Position numbers and translations under genes: made by a program. The notes under the pieces are model-generated. The model was not told the origin of the DNA. It made no database searches and saw only the letters and a list, made by a program, of their open reading frames with translations. Of a stretch of 5,004 bases of DNA, positions 1 through 5,004 are shown piece by piece. Origin of the DNA: Chloroflexota bacterium (GTDB taxonomy: Bacteria; Chloroflexota; UBA6077); NCBI GenBank assembly GCA_021788565.1, contig JAJYKO010000530.1, positions 1 to 5,004 on the forward strand, in the 5' to 3' direction. The stretch's first letter is position 1, and the number at the start of each line of letters is the position of its first letter.

Positions 1-813
1 GAAGTCGGGCTGGATCACCTGGTGCCTCTGCTCTAGGAGCGCTGTGATATTCTGAATTGCACTATTCATAGTGCTCTGATTCGAGTTGGTCAGCTGCACG
101 TAGATCGTGTTGACGATGTGTCCACCGGTGGGCGTCAGCTGCGATTGCACCCTTTGCATAAGTGTCGTGATCGGGATCAGTATCTGGTCGTCCTGGTTGC
201 CCAAAGCTTGCGACCCCTTTGACTCCAGCACACCCGTGACCTGGACGTTGAGACGCTGGTTGTTGTGAAAGCCCAGGCTGATAACCTGTCCCAGGGCATT
301 GCCGTTGGGGAACAGCTCCGCAGCCACGTTGCTGCCGAGGAGCGCCACCGGCAGTGCCCCGTCCAACTGCGCCTGGGTGATGAACTGCCCTTGAGAGACC
401 GGCCAGTTCCGGACGTACTGGTAGTCGGGGGTGACGCCCGCTATGCGGGTGTTCACGTTGTTCGCCCCTGCTATCACCTGGGCGAAGGAGTCGGACTCAG
501 GAGCGACGGCCGTGACCTCCGGGATCGCCCCAGCTGCACCTATAGCCTGAGCATCTTCGTAGGTGAGGGTAGGCGCTGTACCAGCCGCGGAGCGGACACC
601 CCCACTCTGGCTGGCCCCCGGGGTTATGAACAGCAAGTTGCTTCCCATGCTGTTTATTCGCTGGTCAATCGAAGCCTGTGCGCCCTGGCCCACGGCCATC
701 AGCGCGATGACCGCTCCCACTCCTATGATCATGCCCAGCATGGTCAGCGCCGAGCGCATCTTGTTCGATGTAAGGCTCTGAAACGCGACCCTGAACGTCT
801 CAGCAATATTCAT
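1..813 (-). CDS. ABC transporter permease, MacB/FtsX type (partial, N-terminal 271 residues)
   Basis: Reading the minus strand from the ATG at 813-811 gives an uninterrupted frame to the window edge, so the C-terminus is missing. Residues 18-46 carry the first membrane helix in the classic MacB context (KMRSALTMLGMIIGVGAVIAL, then the GQGAQ motif), followed by a stretch ending S-x-N-L-L-F-I-T-P-G near residues 58-66. Residues of about 67-260 form the extracytoplasmic MacB periplasmic core domain (PF12704 type), with A-G-V-T-P-D-Y and a segment near G-Q-x-I-S-L-G. The window ends at R-H-x-(V/I)-x-x-x-D-F, which in this family lies just before the C-terminal FtsX membrane domain. The family exports lipoproteins, peptides or macrolides, or acts in mechanotransmission, together with an ATPase and often a membrane-fusion protein; neither partner is in the window. 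GGAGG (820-824) sits six bases upstream of the ATG and supports this start. The substrate cannot be told. Confidence 0.93.
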   Translation of the reverse strand, partial: MNIAETFRVAFQSLTSNKMRSALTMLGMIIGVGAVIALMAVGQGAQASIDQRINSMGSNLLFITPGASQSGGVRSAAGTAPTLTYEDAQAIGAAGAIPEVTAVAPESDSFAQVIAGANNVNTRIAGVTPDYQYVRNWPVSQGQFITQAQLDGALPVALLGSNVAAELFPNGNALGQVISLGFHNNQRLNVQVTGVLESKGSQALGNQDDQILIPITTLMQRVQSQLTPTGGHIVNTIYVQLTNSNQSTMNSAIQNITALLEQRHQVIQPDF

Positions 814-1164
814 TTCTTGCCTCCTGCCGTGCTACAGCAAGCCCGTGCAGCGGAACGGTCTAGGGCGGCCGAATCTCTGCAAATGGTCAGACATGAAGCT
901 GTCACAGTAATTATGCGCAAGAGTGAAGCCAATGTGTTAGGCAACTGTGCGAATAGAGTTAAGCGACTGTTGAAGGACCGTAAAATGAGTGTAAAACCAT
1001 CTGCTCGATGTCTCGCGAAGGCCTTCTAATCTCGGGCCAGCTTTCCTATACTGGACCATCGGTTCCGGGAACAATTGGCGAGGCCCCGACCGAGTGGGCC
1101 TGCCTTCGCAGCAAGCGATCACTGAAATAAGGTTGTACACTATGGGTAGACCAGTTGGAGTGAC
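814..1164. other. Divergent intergenic region between permease and histidine kinase
   Basis: This 351-bp stretch separates two divergently transcribed genes and should hold both promoters. I see no convincing coding sequence: short frames here have no ribosome binding site and no recognisable protein. On the plus strand TTGAAG (970-975) and TAAAAC (992-997) are 16 bases apart, a weak sigma-70-like pair. On the minus strand CATAAT (complement of 910-915) is a possible -10 box about 97 bases before the permease start, but without a good -35 box. A direct repeat of GTAAAA lies at 980-985 and 991-996. No terminator, riboswitch or tRNA-like structure was recognised. Confidence 0.6.
980..996. repeat. 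Direct repeat GTAAAA x2, 11-bp period
   Basis: Two copies of GTAAAA start 11 bases apart, about one helical turn, in the divergent intergenic region. Such phasing can mark a dimeric regulator site. The copies are short and AT-rich enough to be chance, so this is only a candidate. Confidence 0.2.
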
Positions 1165-2751
1165 ATGGACACGGCCGTCGAAAGCGATTCCCATCTCGTT
1201 GCCCTGCTGAGAGATGTCTCGCAGGTTCTGGCATTTGCAGCGTTCCTGATCGGTTGGCTCGGCCTGGCTGGTTGGGCTCTGAACATTGATGCTCTTACGC
1301 GTGTCCTCCCGGGCCTGGTAGCGTTGAGGGCAAACACCTCGGCTGGATTCGTTCTGGCCGGGGCATCCTTATGGTTGGTTCAGGGGCCGCCCAAAGAGGA
1401 GCGGGAGAGGCACCTTTCTCAGCTCTGCTCGGTACTAATCGTGGCGCTCGGCCTGGTCAACGTGGGGGAGTATTTCTTCGGGTGGCGCTTCGGTTTCGAC
1501 CGGTTGCTGTTCCCGGACGCGGATGTTGCCTCATCCCTTTCCTCCGGCCGGATGTCCGTGACAGTGGCGAGCAGCTTCGTCCTCATCGGACTGTCACTCC
1601 TGCTTCTTAGCTTGAGGAGACCGGGTCCTCTGCGTGCGGCCCAGCTTCTCGGCCTGCTCGCAGCGGCACCATCCTTAGTTGCGCTGGCCGGATATGCGTA
1701 CAGTGTTCAGACTCTGTACGCTCACCCCGTTTCTGCCATCGCCTTACATGCTGCTGGGGCATTCGTGGCCCTCTGCGCGGGCATACTTTTCACCCACCCT
1801 GATCAGGGTCTCATGGCGACAGCGACGACTCGCAGCGCAGGCGGGTACTTGTTGCGCCGCATGACGCCCGCAGCCATCATTGTTCCATTAATACTGGGAT
1901 GGCTGGTTCTCGAGGGACGCCGGGACGCTATATACGATTCGGTCGTCGAGTTGTCCATCCTGGTGGTTTCCATCATCGTGGTCTTCGTCGTCTTGATCTT
2001 TTTGAGCGCCCGGTCCTTGCACCGGATGGATCTGCATCGCCGTCGAGCTGAGTTCAGGAAGGAGTACATGGAGGAATATATCTCCATGATTTCCCACGAT
2101 CTACGAGCCCCGTTGACGGTCATCCAGGGGCAGGCGCAGTTGCTTCAGCGACACCTGGAGAAGGTCGAAGTAGGGGCCCAGGAAGTCCATGGTGCCATGG
2201 CCATTGAGTTGTCGGCCCGCCGGATGAACGCCATGATCCAGGATCTCATAGACTCGGCTCGCCTGGAGACCGGTCAGGTGGATCTGGACCGGCAACCAGT
2301 CGATCTGCATGCACTGGTGGCTGACCTGCTGGACAGGGACGCGAAGGCGATGGACACAACTCGCGTGAAGGTGGGTTTCCAGCCAGACTTGCCCCCGGTG
2401 GATGCCGATCCGAACCGGCTGGAACGCATTCTCACCAATCTGCTTTCCAATGCTCTGAAGTACTCTCCTGACGGAGCCGAGGTCGTCTTGCGAGCCGTCA
2501 CGTCGAACGGTGCGGTAGTGGTCTCCGTCGCCGATCGAGGGCGTGGCATCAATGCTGAGGACCTTCCCCGCGTCTTCGAGCGCTTCTTCAGGTCACGAGA
2601 CGCACGCAAGCACGAGGGACTCGGACTCGGCTTGTACATCACTAGGATGCTGGTCGAGGCCCACGGCGGAAAGATCTGGGTCGAGAGCCAGCAGAACGCG
2701 GGCAGCGTGTTCTCCTTCAGCCTTCCGTCCTACCACGGCACGAAGGGCTAG
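1165..2751 (+). CDS. Membrane-bound sensor histidine kinase with eight predicted TM helices
   Basis: This complete 528-residue protein should sense a membrane or envelope signal and phosphorylate a response regulator. Hydrophobic helices lie near residues 20-38, 54-73, 88-105, 131-149, 160-180, 188-209, 234-250 and 260-281; there is no large extracytoplasmic loop, HAMP or PAS domain. The kinase core follows directly. HisKA spans about 302-368 with the H-box S-H-D-L-R-A-P-L at 310-317 (phosphoacceptor His311). HATPase_c spans about 413-522 with N-box N-L-L-S-N-A-L-K-Y-S-P (425-435), G1 D-R-G-R-G-I (457-462), F-box F-E-R-F-F (471-475) and G2 G-L-G-L-G-L (485-490). All catalytic boxes are intact, so it should be active. 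The sensor region resembles the multi-helix N-termini of many soil-bacterial hybrid kinases, with an N-T/A-x-x-x-F-x-L-x-G core. The ATG at 1165 has GGAG at 1157-1160, and no in-frame start lies close upstream. The window holds no response regulator, so it is an orphan here. Confidence 0.95.
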   Translation: MDTAVESDSHLVALLRDVSQVLAFAAFLIGWLGLAGWALNIDALTRVLPGLVALRANTSAGFVLAGASLWLVQGPPKEERERHLSQLCSVLIVALGLVNVGEYFFGWRFGFDRLLFPDADVASSLSSGRMSVTVASSFVLIGLSLLLLSLRRPGPLRAAQLLGLLAAAPSLVALAGYAYSVQTLYAHPVSAIALHAAGAFVALCAGILFTHPDQGLMATATTRSAGGYLLRRMTPAAIIVPLILGWLVLEGRRDAIYDSVVELSILVVSIIVVFVVLIFLSARSLHRMDLHRRRAEFRKEYMEEYISMISHDLRAPLTVIQGQAQLLQRHLEKVEVGAQEVHGAMAIELSARRMNAMIQDLIDSARLETGQVDLDRQPVDLHALVADLLDRDAKAMDTTRVKVGFQPDLPPVDADPNRLERILTNLLSNALKYSPDGAEVVLRAVTSNGAVVVSVADRGRGINAEDLPRVFERFFRSRDARKHEGLGLGLYITRMLVEAHGGKIWVESQQNAGSVFSFSLPSYHGTKG

Positions 2752-2829
2752 TCTCCTTCTCTTTTCACTTTCACGCCATTGGTCGAAAGGGCTTCGCACC
2801 GAGTTTCCCTGGTTCCGCAATACTCCAAC

Positions 2830-2839
2830 CAACTAGTTG
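2830..2839. repeat. 10-bp perfect palindrome CAACTAGTTG
   Basis: CAACTAGTTG is self-complementary over all ten bases and lies between the kinase stop and the zinc-ribbon start, about 60 bp before the ATG at 2900. It could be a relic operator of the decayed regulator. A 10-bp palindrome can arise by chance in 5 kb, so the assignment is weak. No poly-T tract follows, so it is not a terminator. Confidence 0.2.
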
Positions 2840-2899
2840 TACCTCCTTGCCAGGCATATCTGCCTCCGGCATCAAGTCCCTCAATGTGGGGGAACAAGC

Positions 2900-3309
2900 A
2901 TGCCAGTCATCTGCTCATCCTGCGGCCAAATGAACTTGGACGGCACCCTCTCATGCTCGAGCTGTGGTGGGCTCCCATGCCTCTGTACCTCGTTCTCTTG
3001 GGATCAGCTTCGCTGGGCGGGATCGGGAGTTGGAGGTATTGAACGGGAGGTTTGAGGCAGCAGCAGACGGGCCTGGGGGCGTGGTGATGCTGGCTGGGGA
3101 TGCAGGGATAGGCAAGACCTGGATAGGGCGAGAGTTGGCGAGGCATGTGGAGGGGCGTGGAGGGGTTGTGCTGTGGGGCTCCTGCTTTGAGGGAGACTGG
3201 CAGGTTGCCTACGTACCGTGGAGAGGCACCTGGCCAACATATACGCGAAGATTGGGCCCGCTCTCGGGTCGATGCCACTACCTACGCCATGATCAACGGA
3301 AACATCTGA
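2900..3309 (+). pseudogene. Relic of zinc-ribbon / STAND-ATPase / LuxR-type transcriptional regulator
   Basis: The pieces of a large ATP-binding LuxR-family regulator appear in the right order but in different frames. From the ATG at 2900 (GGGGGA at 2888-2893 upstream) a zinc ribbon follows, with C-S-S-C and C-S-S-C (Cys codons at 2912, 2921, 2954 and 2963). After a shift between about 2966 and 3003 the next frame reads F-A-G-R-D-R-E-L, then Walker A G-D-A-G-I-G-K-T (3096-3119), then E-G-D-W-Q-V-A-Y-V-P-W (ending 3221), typical of the start of these STAND ATPases. A third frame from 3212 reads R-T-V-E-R-H-L-A-N-I-Y-A-K-I-G, the recognition helix of a LuxR HTH. One more shift at about 3256 continues A-R-S-R-V-D-A-T-T-Y-A to a stop at 3307-3309. 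Intact relatives are usually 900 residues or more; about 137 codons remain. Walker B, the sensor/TPR region and the first HTH helices are missing. The frame changes alone could be sequence errors, but the internal loss could not. It is unlikely to yield a functional regulator. Confidence 0.85.
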
Positions 3310-3450
3310 CAGCGCGCCAAGGGTACTACGCAATTTCCCCCATCCGTTTGGTCCCCCTCGATTGCGTTTGGGCTCCGCAAATACGTAGTTTCCGCGATGA
3401 CGGCGAAACCGCTCCAGCATAGAGTGAACACTGCAATTTGTGTTTGTTTC

Positions 3451-3470
3451 CCGCCTTGGACGTCAGGCGG
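3451..3470. other. Small inverted repeat upstream of hydrolase gene
   Basis: CCGCCT (3451-3456) and AGGCGG (3465-3470) are perfect complements around an 8-base loop that contains the palindrome GACGTC. The hairpin lies 27 bases before the hydrolase ATG in an otherwise feature-poor 188-bp gap (3310-3497). No T-run follows, so it is not a classical terminator; it could be an operator or mRNA leader structure, or chance. Confidence 0.22.
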
Positions 3471-3497
3471 ACAGCCGGAACCGGAGAGGGTGGTGGA

Positions 3498-4301
3498 ATG
3501 TACCGACTGGTTCGACATGGAGTGGGGCTGTGCTTCGAGGACGTGGGGAAGGGCCGGCCGCCCCTGGTACTGATCCACGACCTGGGCCATGACCACGCCT
3601 CATTTGCCCCGCAGATCGAGCACTTCCGTCGGGCGCATCGAGTGGTGGCTGTGGACCTTCGGGGGCATGGACGAAGCGACAAGCCGGAGGAGGAGTACAC
3701 CATGGCGGGTCTCGCCGACGACGTGGCGTGGGTGTGCTACGAGTTGGGGGTGTACTCGCCGGTGGTGGTGGGCCACGGGCTGGGAGGGGCGATCGGCCTG
3801 GAGATGAGTGCTCGCTACCCTGCCCTTCCCGAAGCTCTGGTAGCGCTGGACTCCCTGATCCTGCCGCCACCCGACGTCCGAATTGGACTGCACTCCGTGG
3901 TGGAGAGCCTGCAGACCCCTACCTGGTCCGAGGTGCTGACGAGGCAGGCGATGGAGCAGCTCGCGGGGGTGAGGGGAGCAGCGGCAGAGGGGCGGGCAGG
4001 ACTGGTGAAGGGGATTGGCAGCGCGTCCGGCCGGGCGGTGGCCTCTGGATGGGAGAATGCGCTTGCGTGGAACGGGGCAATGGCGGCTGTGTACTGCCGG
4101 GTGCCGTTGCTGTACGTGGATGGAGGGACGAGGGCGACGGACCTGGAGAGGCTGAGGGAGTTGCATCCGCAGCTGAAGGTGCAGAGGACCAAGGGGGGTG
4201 GACACTTCCAGCATCTGGAAGTAGCCGAGGAGATGAACGGGATCATAGAGCGATATCTTGAGCAACTCGAAACAGACACTGCTGCGGGAAGCGTGAACTG
4301 A
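3498..4301 (+). CDS. Alpha/beta-hydrolase-fold protein lacking the serine nucleophile
   Basis: The 267-residue length and motif order fit the alpha/beta hydrolase superfamily. The strand-turn near residues 23-30 reads L-V-L-I-H-D-L-G, where H-G-x-G is usual for the oxyanion hole. V-V-A-V-D-L-R-G-H-G-R-S-D follows at 49-61, the nucleophile elbow is at 89-97, a P-L-L-Y-V-D-G-G strand at 203-210, and the terminal G-G-G-H-F-Q-H-L with the likely catalytic His236 at 233-240. The elbow is V-V-V-G-H-G-L-G-G: residue 94, normally Ser, is Gly (GGG, 3777-3779). The rest of the domain is well kept with no stop or shift, so it may be a pseudoenzyme or binding protein, or recently inactivated. The ATG at 3498 is preferred over an in-frame TTG at 3438 because it has GAGG at 3486-3489 and starts where family members start. 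The protein has no signal peptide and is probably cytoplasmic. Glycine codons are mostly GGG/GGA, more than in the kinase gene. The substrate is unknown. A small gene follows 58 bp downstream on the same strand. Confidence 0.9.
   Translation: MYRLVRHGVGLCFEDVGKGRPPLVLIHDLGHDHASFAPQIEHFRRAHRVVAVDLRGHGRSDKPEEEYTMAGLADDVAWVCYELGVYSPVVVGHGLGGAIGLEMSARYPALPEALVALDSLILPPPDVRIGLHSVVESLQTPTWSEVLTRQAMEQLAGVRGAAAEGRAGLVKGIGSASGRAVASGWENALAWNGAMAAVYCRVPLLYVDGGTRATDLERLRELHPQLKVQRTKGGGHFQHLEVAEEMNGIIERYLEQLETDTAAGSVN
3770..3789 (+). other. Putative G-quadruplex motif inside the hydrolase gene
   Basis: Four G-tracts (GGG at 3770-3772, 3777-3779 and 3782-3784; GGGG at 3786-3789) are separated by loops of 4, 2 and 1 bases, which fits the canonical G3+N1-7 rule on the coding strand. 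It sits exactly on the nucleophile-elbow codons, and one tract is the GGG codon that replaces serine. Formation in vivo is not shown; the region is G-rich in general. Confidence 0.4.
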
Positions 4302-4359
4302 ATCCCGAGGAACGGTGAACCAGAACCACAGCGCTGCATGGACACGGCGGGAGCGGTAG

Positions 4360-4584
4360 ATGGGAAGACAGTACAGCTCATTTGTAATACGGGTGTGGGA
4401 CCCGACGGAAGGGGAGACCCGCGTAGAGGTGAAGCACATCCAGAGCGGGGCACACGCGAAGCTTGACTCCTTACTGGCCGCCACCGTCTGGCTAGCCTCT
4501 CAGTGCGGTGTCCCCGGAGCGGGTGCCGACATGGAGCCCCCGGCAGGGCTACACAGCGTAGAACAGATGGGTTCATCGCGGTGA
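4360..4584 (+). CDS. Small conserved-looking hypothetical protein (74 residues)
   Basis: The ATG at 4360 has GGGAG (4349-4353) six bases upstream, and the frame stops at 4582-4584. The N-terminal half has the pattern Y-S-S-F-V-I-R-V-W, then a charged turn and V-E-V-K-H-I-Q-S-G at residues of about 21-29, which suggests a small beta-sheet protein. The following K-L-D-S-L-L-A-A-T-V-W-L could be one amphipathic helix. I recall small uncharacterised proteins with the same Y-x-S-F-V-x-R-x-W ... H-x-Q-S-G layout, but no function is known to me. The tail after about residue 50 is rich in Gly, Pro and Ala and looks disordered. There is no signal peptide or membrane helix. It lies 58 bp after the hydrolase gene and 45 bp before the lipoprotein gene, so co-transcription is likely. 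Confidence 0.75.
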   Translation: MGRQYSSFVIRVWDPTEGETRVEVKHIQSGAHAKLDSLLAATVWLASQCGVPGAGADMEPPAGLHSVEQMGSSR

Positions 4585-4629
4585 TGGTGGCAGATCGAAG
4601 TTGATCGATGAAGGGGAGGAGAAAGTGGA

Positions 4630-5004
4630 ATGCGTAGGGCAATCGTGGCACTGACAGTGCTGGCCTTTCTATTGACTGGCTGCCAGCAGGCGACCCAGAA
4701 GGCGGTGGAACAGGCGAGTGGAGCGCAGGTGAACCAGAAAGGCGACACGGTGACCATCAAGGGACAGGACGGGCAGAGCGTCACCATCAGCTCTGAGGTG
4801 CCCGACGCCTTGAAGAACTTCCCGGCGCCGCAGGGGTTCAAGATCAGCGAGAGCGGGAGCATGGCTGGGGACAAGGCAAACGGGAACCTGGCTATGGCGA
4901 GCTGGCAGGGGAAGGGGAGCGTGAAGGACGTGAGCGACTTCTACAAGAAGTCGATGGTGGACCAGGGCTGGAAGCAAGAGTCTGCGCTGGACGCTGAGGA
5001 CATG
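4630..5004 (+). CDS. Putative lipoprotein (partial, first 125 residues)
   Basis: Translation from the ATG at 4630 is open to the window edge, so the C-terminus is missing. Residues 1-18 form a lipoprotein signal: M-R-R, a hydrophobic stretch, and a lipobox ending L-T-G-C with Cys18 as the expected lipidation site, so the protein should be anchored to the outer face of the membrane. Residues of about 19-60 are polar with a G-D-T-V-T-I-K-G / Q-S-V-T-I-S repeat-like beta segment. Residues of about 63-115 read F-P-A-P-Q-G-F-K-I ... M-A-S-W-Q-G-K-G-S-V-K-D-V-S-D-F-Y-K-K-S-M-V-D-Q-G-W-K. The V-x-D-F-Y-K-x-x-M-x-x-x-G-W core recurs in uncharacterised bacterial lipoproteins. A purine-rich ribosome binding site GGGGAGGA (4613-4620) lies upstream with a 9-base spacer. 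The start is firm because the signal peptide begins exactly there. The function is unknown; it probably shares a transcript with the two genes before it. Confidence 0.88.
   Translation, partial: MRRAIVALTVLAFLLTGCQQATQKAVEQASGAQVNQKGDTVTIKGQDGQSVTISSEVPDALKNFPAPQGFKISESGSMAGDKANGNLAMASWQGKGSVKDVSDFYKKSMVDQGWKQESALDAEDM

Noticed and set aside
265..1029. Plus-strand 254-codon open frame
   Set aside because: It lies antisense to the clear MacB-type permease frame, its protein is Arg/His-rich without recognisable motifs, and its start has no ribosome binding site.
1164..1175. 12-bp string CATGGACACGGC repeated at 4337-4348
   Set aside because: One exact 12-mer pair is about what chance gives in 5 kb, and the contexts are unrelated (kinase start versus an intergenic gap).
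937..1337. Minus-strand short frames over the kinase 5' end and intergenic region
   Set aside because: There is no Shine-Dalgarno sequence or known motif, they overlap the kinase coding sequence, and their composition is typical of antisense frames.
2752..2800. Transcription terminator after the kinase gene
   Set aside because: Only a four-base stem (CGAA/TTCG) is present and no T-run follows; no supported terminator is visible.
2847..2875. TTGCCA and CATCAA 17 bases apart before the regulator relic as a promoter
   Set aside because: The -10 hexamer matches consensus at only three of six positions; not distinguishable from background.
3310..3497. More remnants of the regulator or a mobile-element end
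   Set aside because: No frame continues LuxR or other known motifs after the stop at 3309, and I found no terminal inverted repeats or target duplications flanking the relic.
3600..4651. Long minus-strand open frames (up to 294 codons) opposite the hydrolase gene
   Set aside because: They are antisense to a gene with recognised hydrolase motifs; the translations are Ser/Arg/Pro/His-rich and low in structure, as expected from a G-rich coding strand.

Overview
The window reads as chromosomal DNA of moderately high GC from a free-living, probably uncultured bacterium. A zinc-ribbon/ATPase/LuxR regulator relic, a MacB-type permease, a multi-pass histidine kinase and a lipoprotein together would fit Chloroflexota or a neighbouring terrabacterial lineage. 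That placement is an inference from gene content only; no rRNA or marker gene is present. I found no tRNA, rRNA, CRISPR array, transposase or phage gene.

Layout. Bases 1-813 (minus strand) hold the N-terminal 271 residues of a MacB/FtsX-type ABC transporter permease that runs off the left edge. A 351-bp divergent intergenic region (814-1164) separates it from a complete 528-residue membrane histidine kinase on the plus strand (1165-2751). The kinase has eight predicted membrane helices that look like three repeated hairpins plus one more pair, followed by a canonical kinase core. No response regulator lies next to it in the window. Bases 2900-3309 are the relic of a large regulator: an N-terminal zinc ribbon, the Walker A part of a STAND-type ATPase, and the last two helices of a LuxR DNA-binding domain. 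The pieces lie in different reading frames and most of the ATPase and all of the sensor middle are gone.

Bases 3498-5004 hold three plus-strand genes with short gaps, probably one transcript. They encode an alpha/beta-hydrolase-fold protein whose nucleophile elbow reads G-H-G-L-G instead of G-H-S-L-G, a 74-residue protein of unknown function, and the first 125 residues of a lipoprotein that runs off the right edge.

The main points of interest are the collapsed regulator, whose deletion junction can be placed to about 12 bases, and the hydrolase without a serine nucleophile. No wholly new system is evident. The permease and kinase may form a divergently transcribed envelope-stress or export locus, and the hydrolase/small protein/lipoprotein group is a plausible but functionally unassigned operon.
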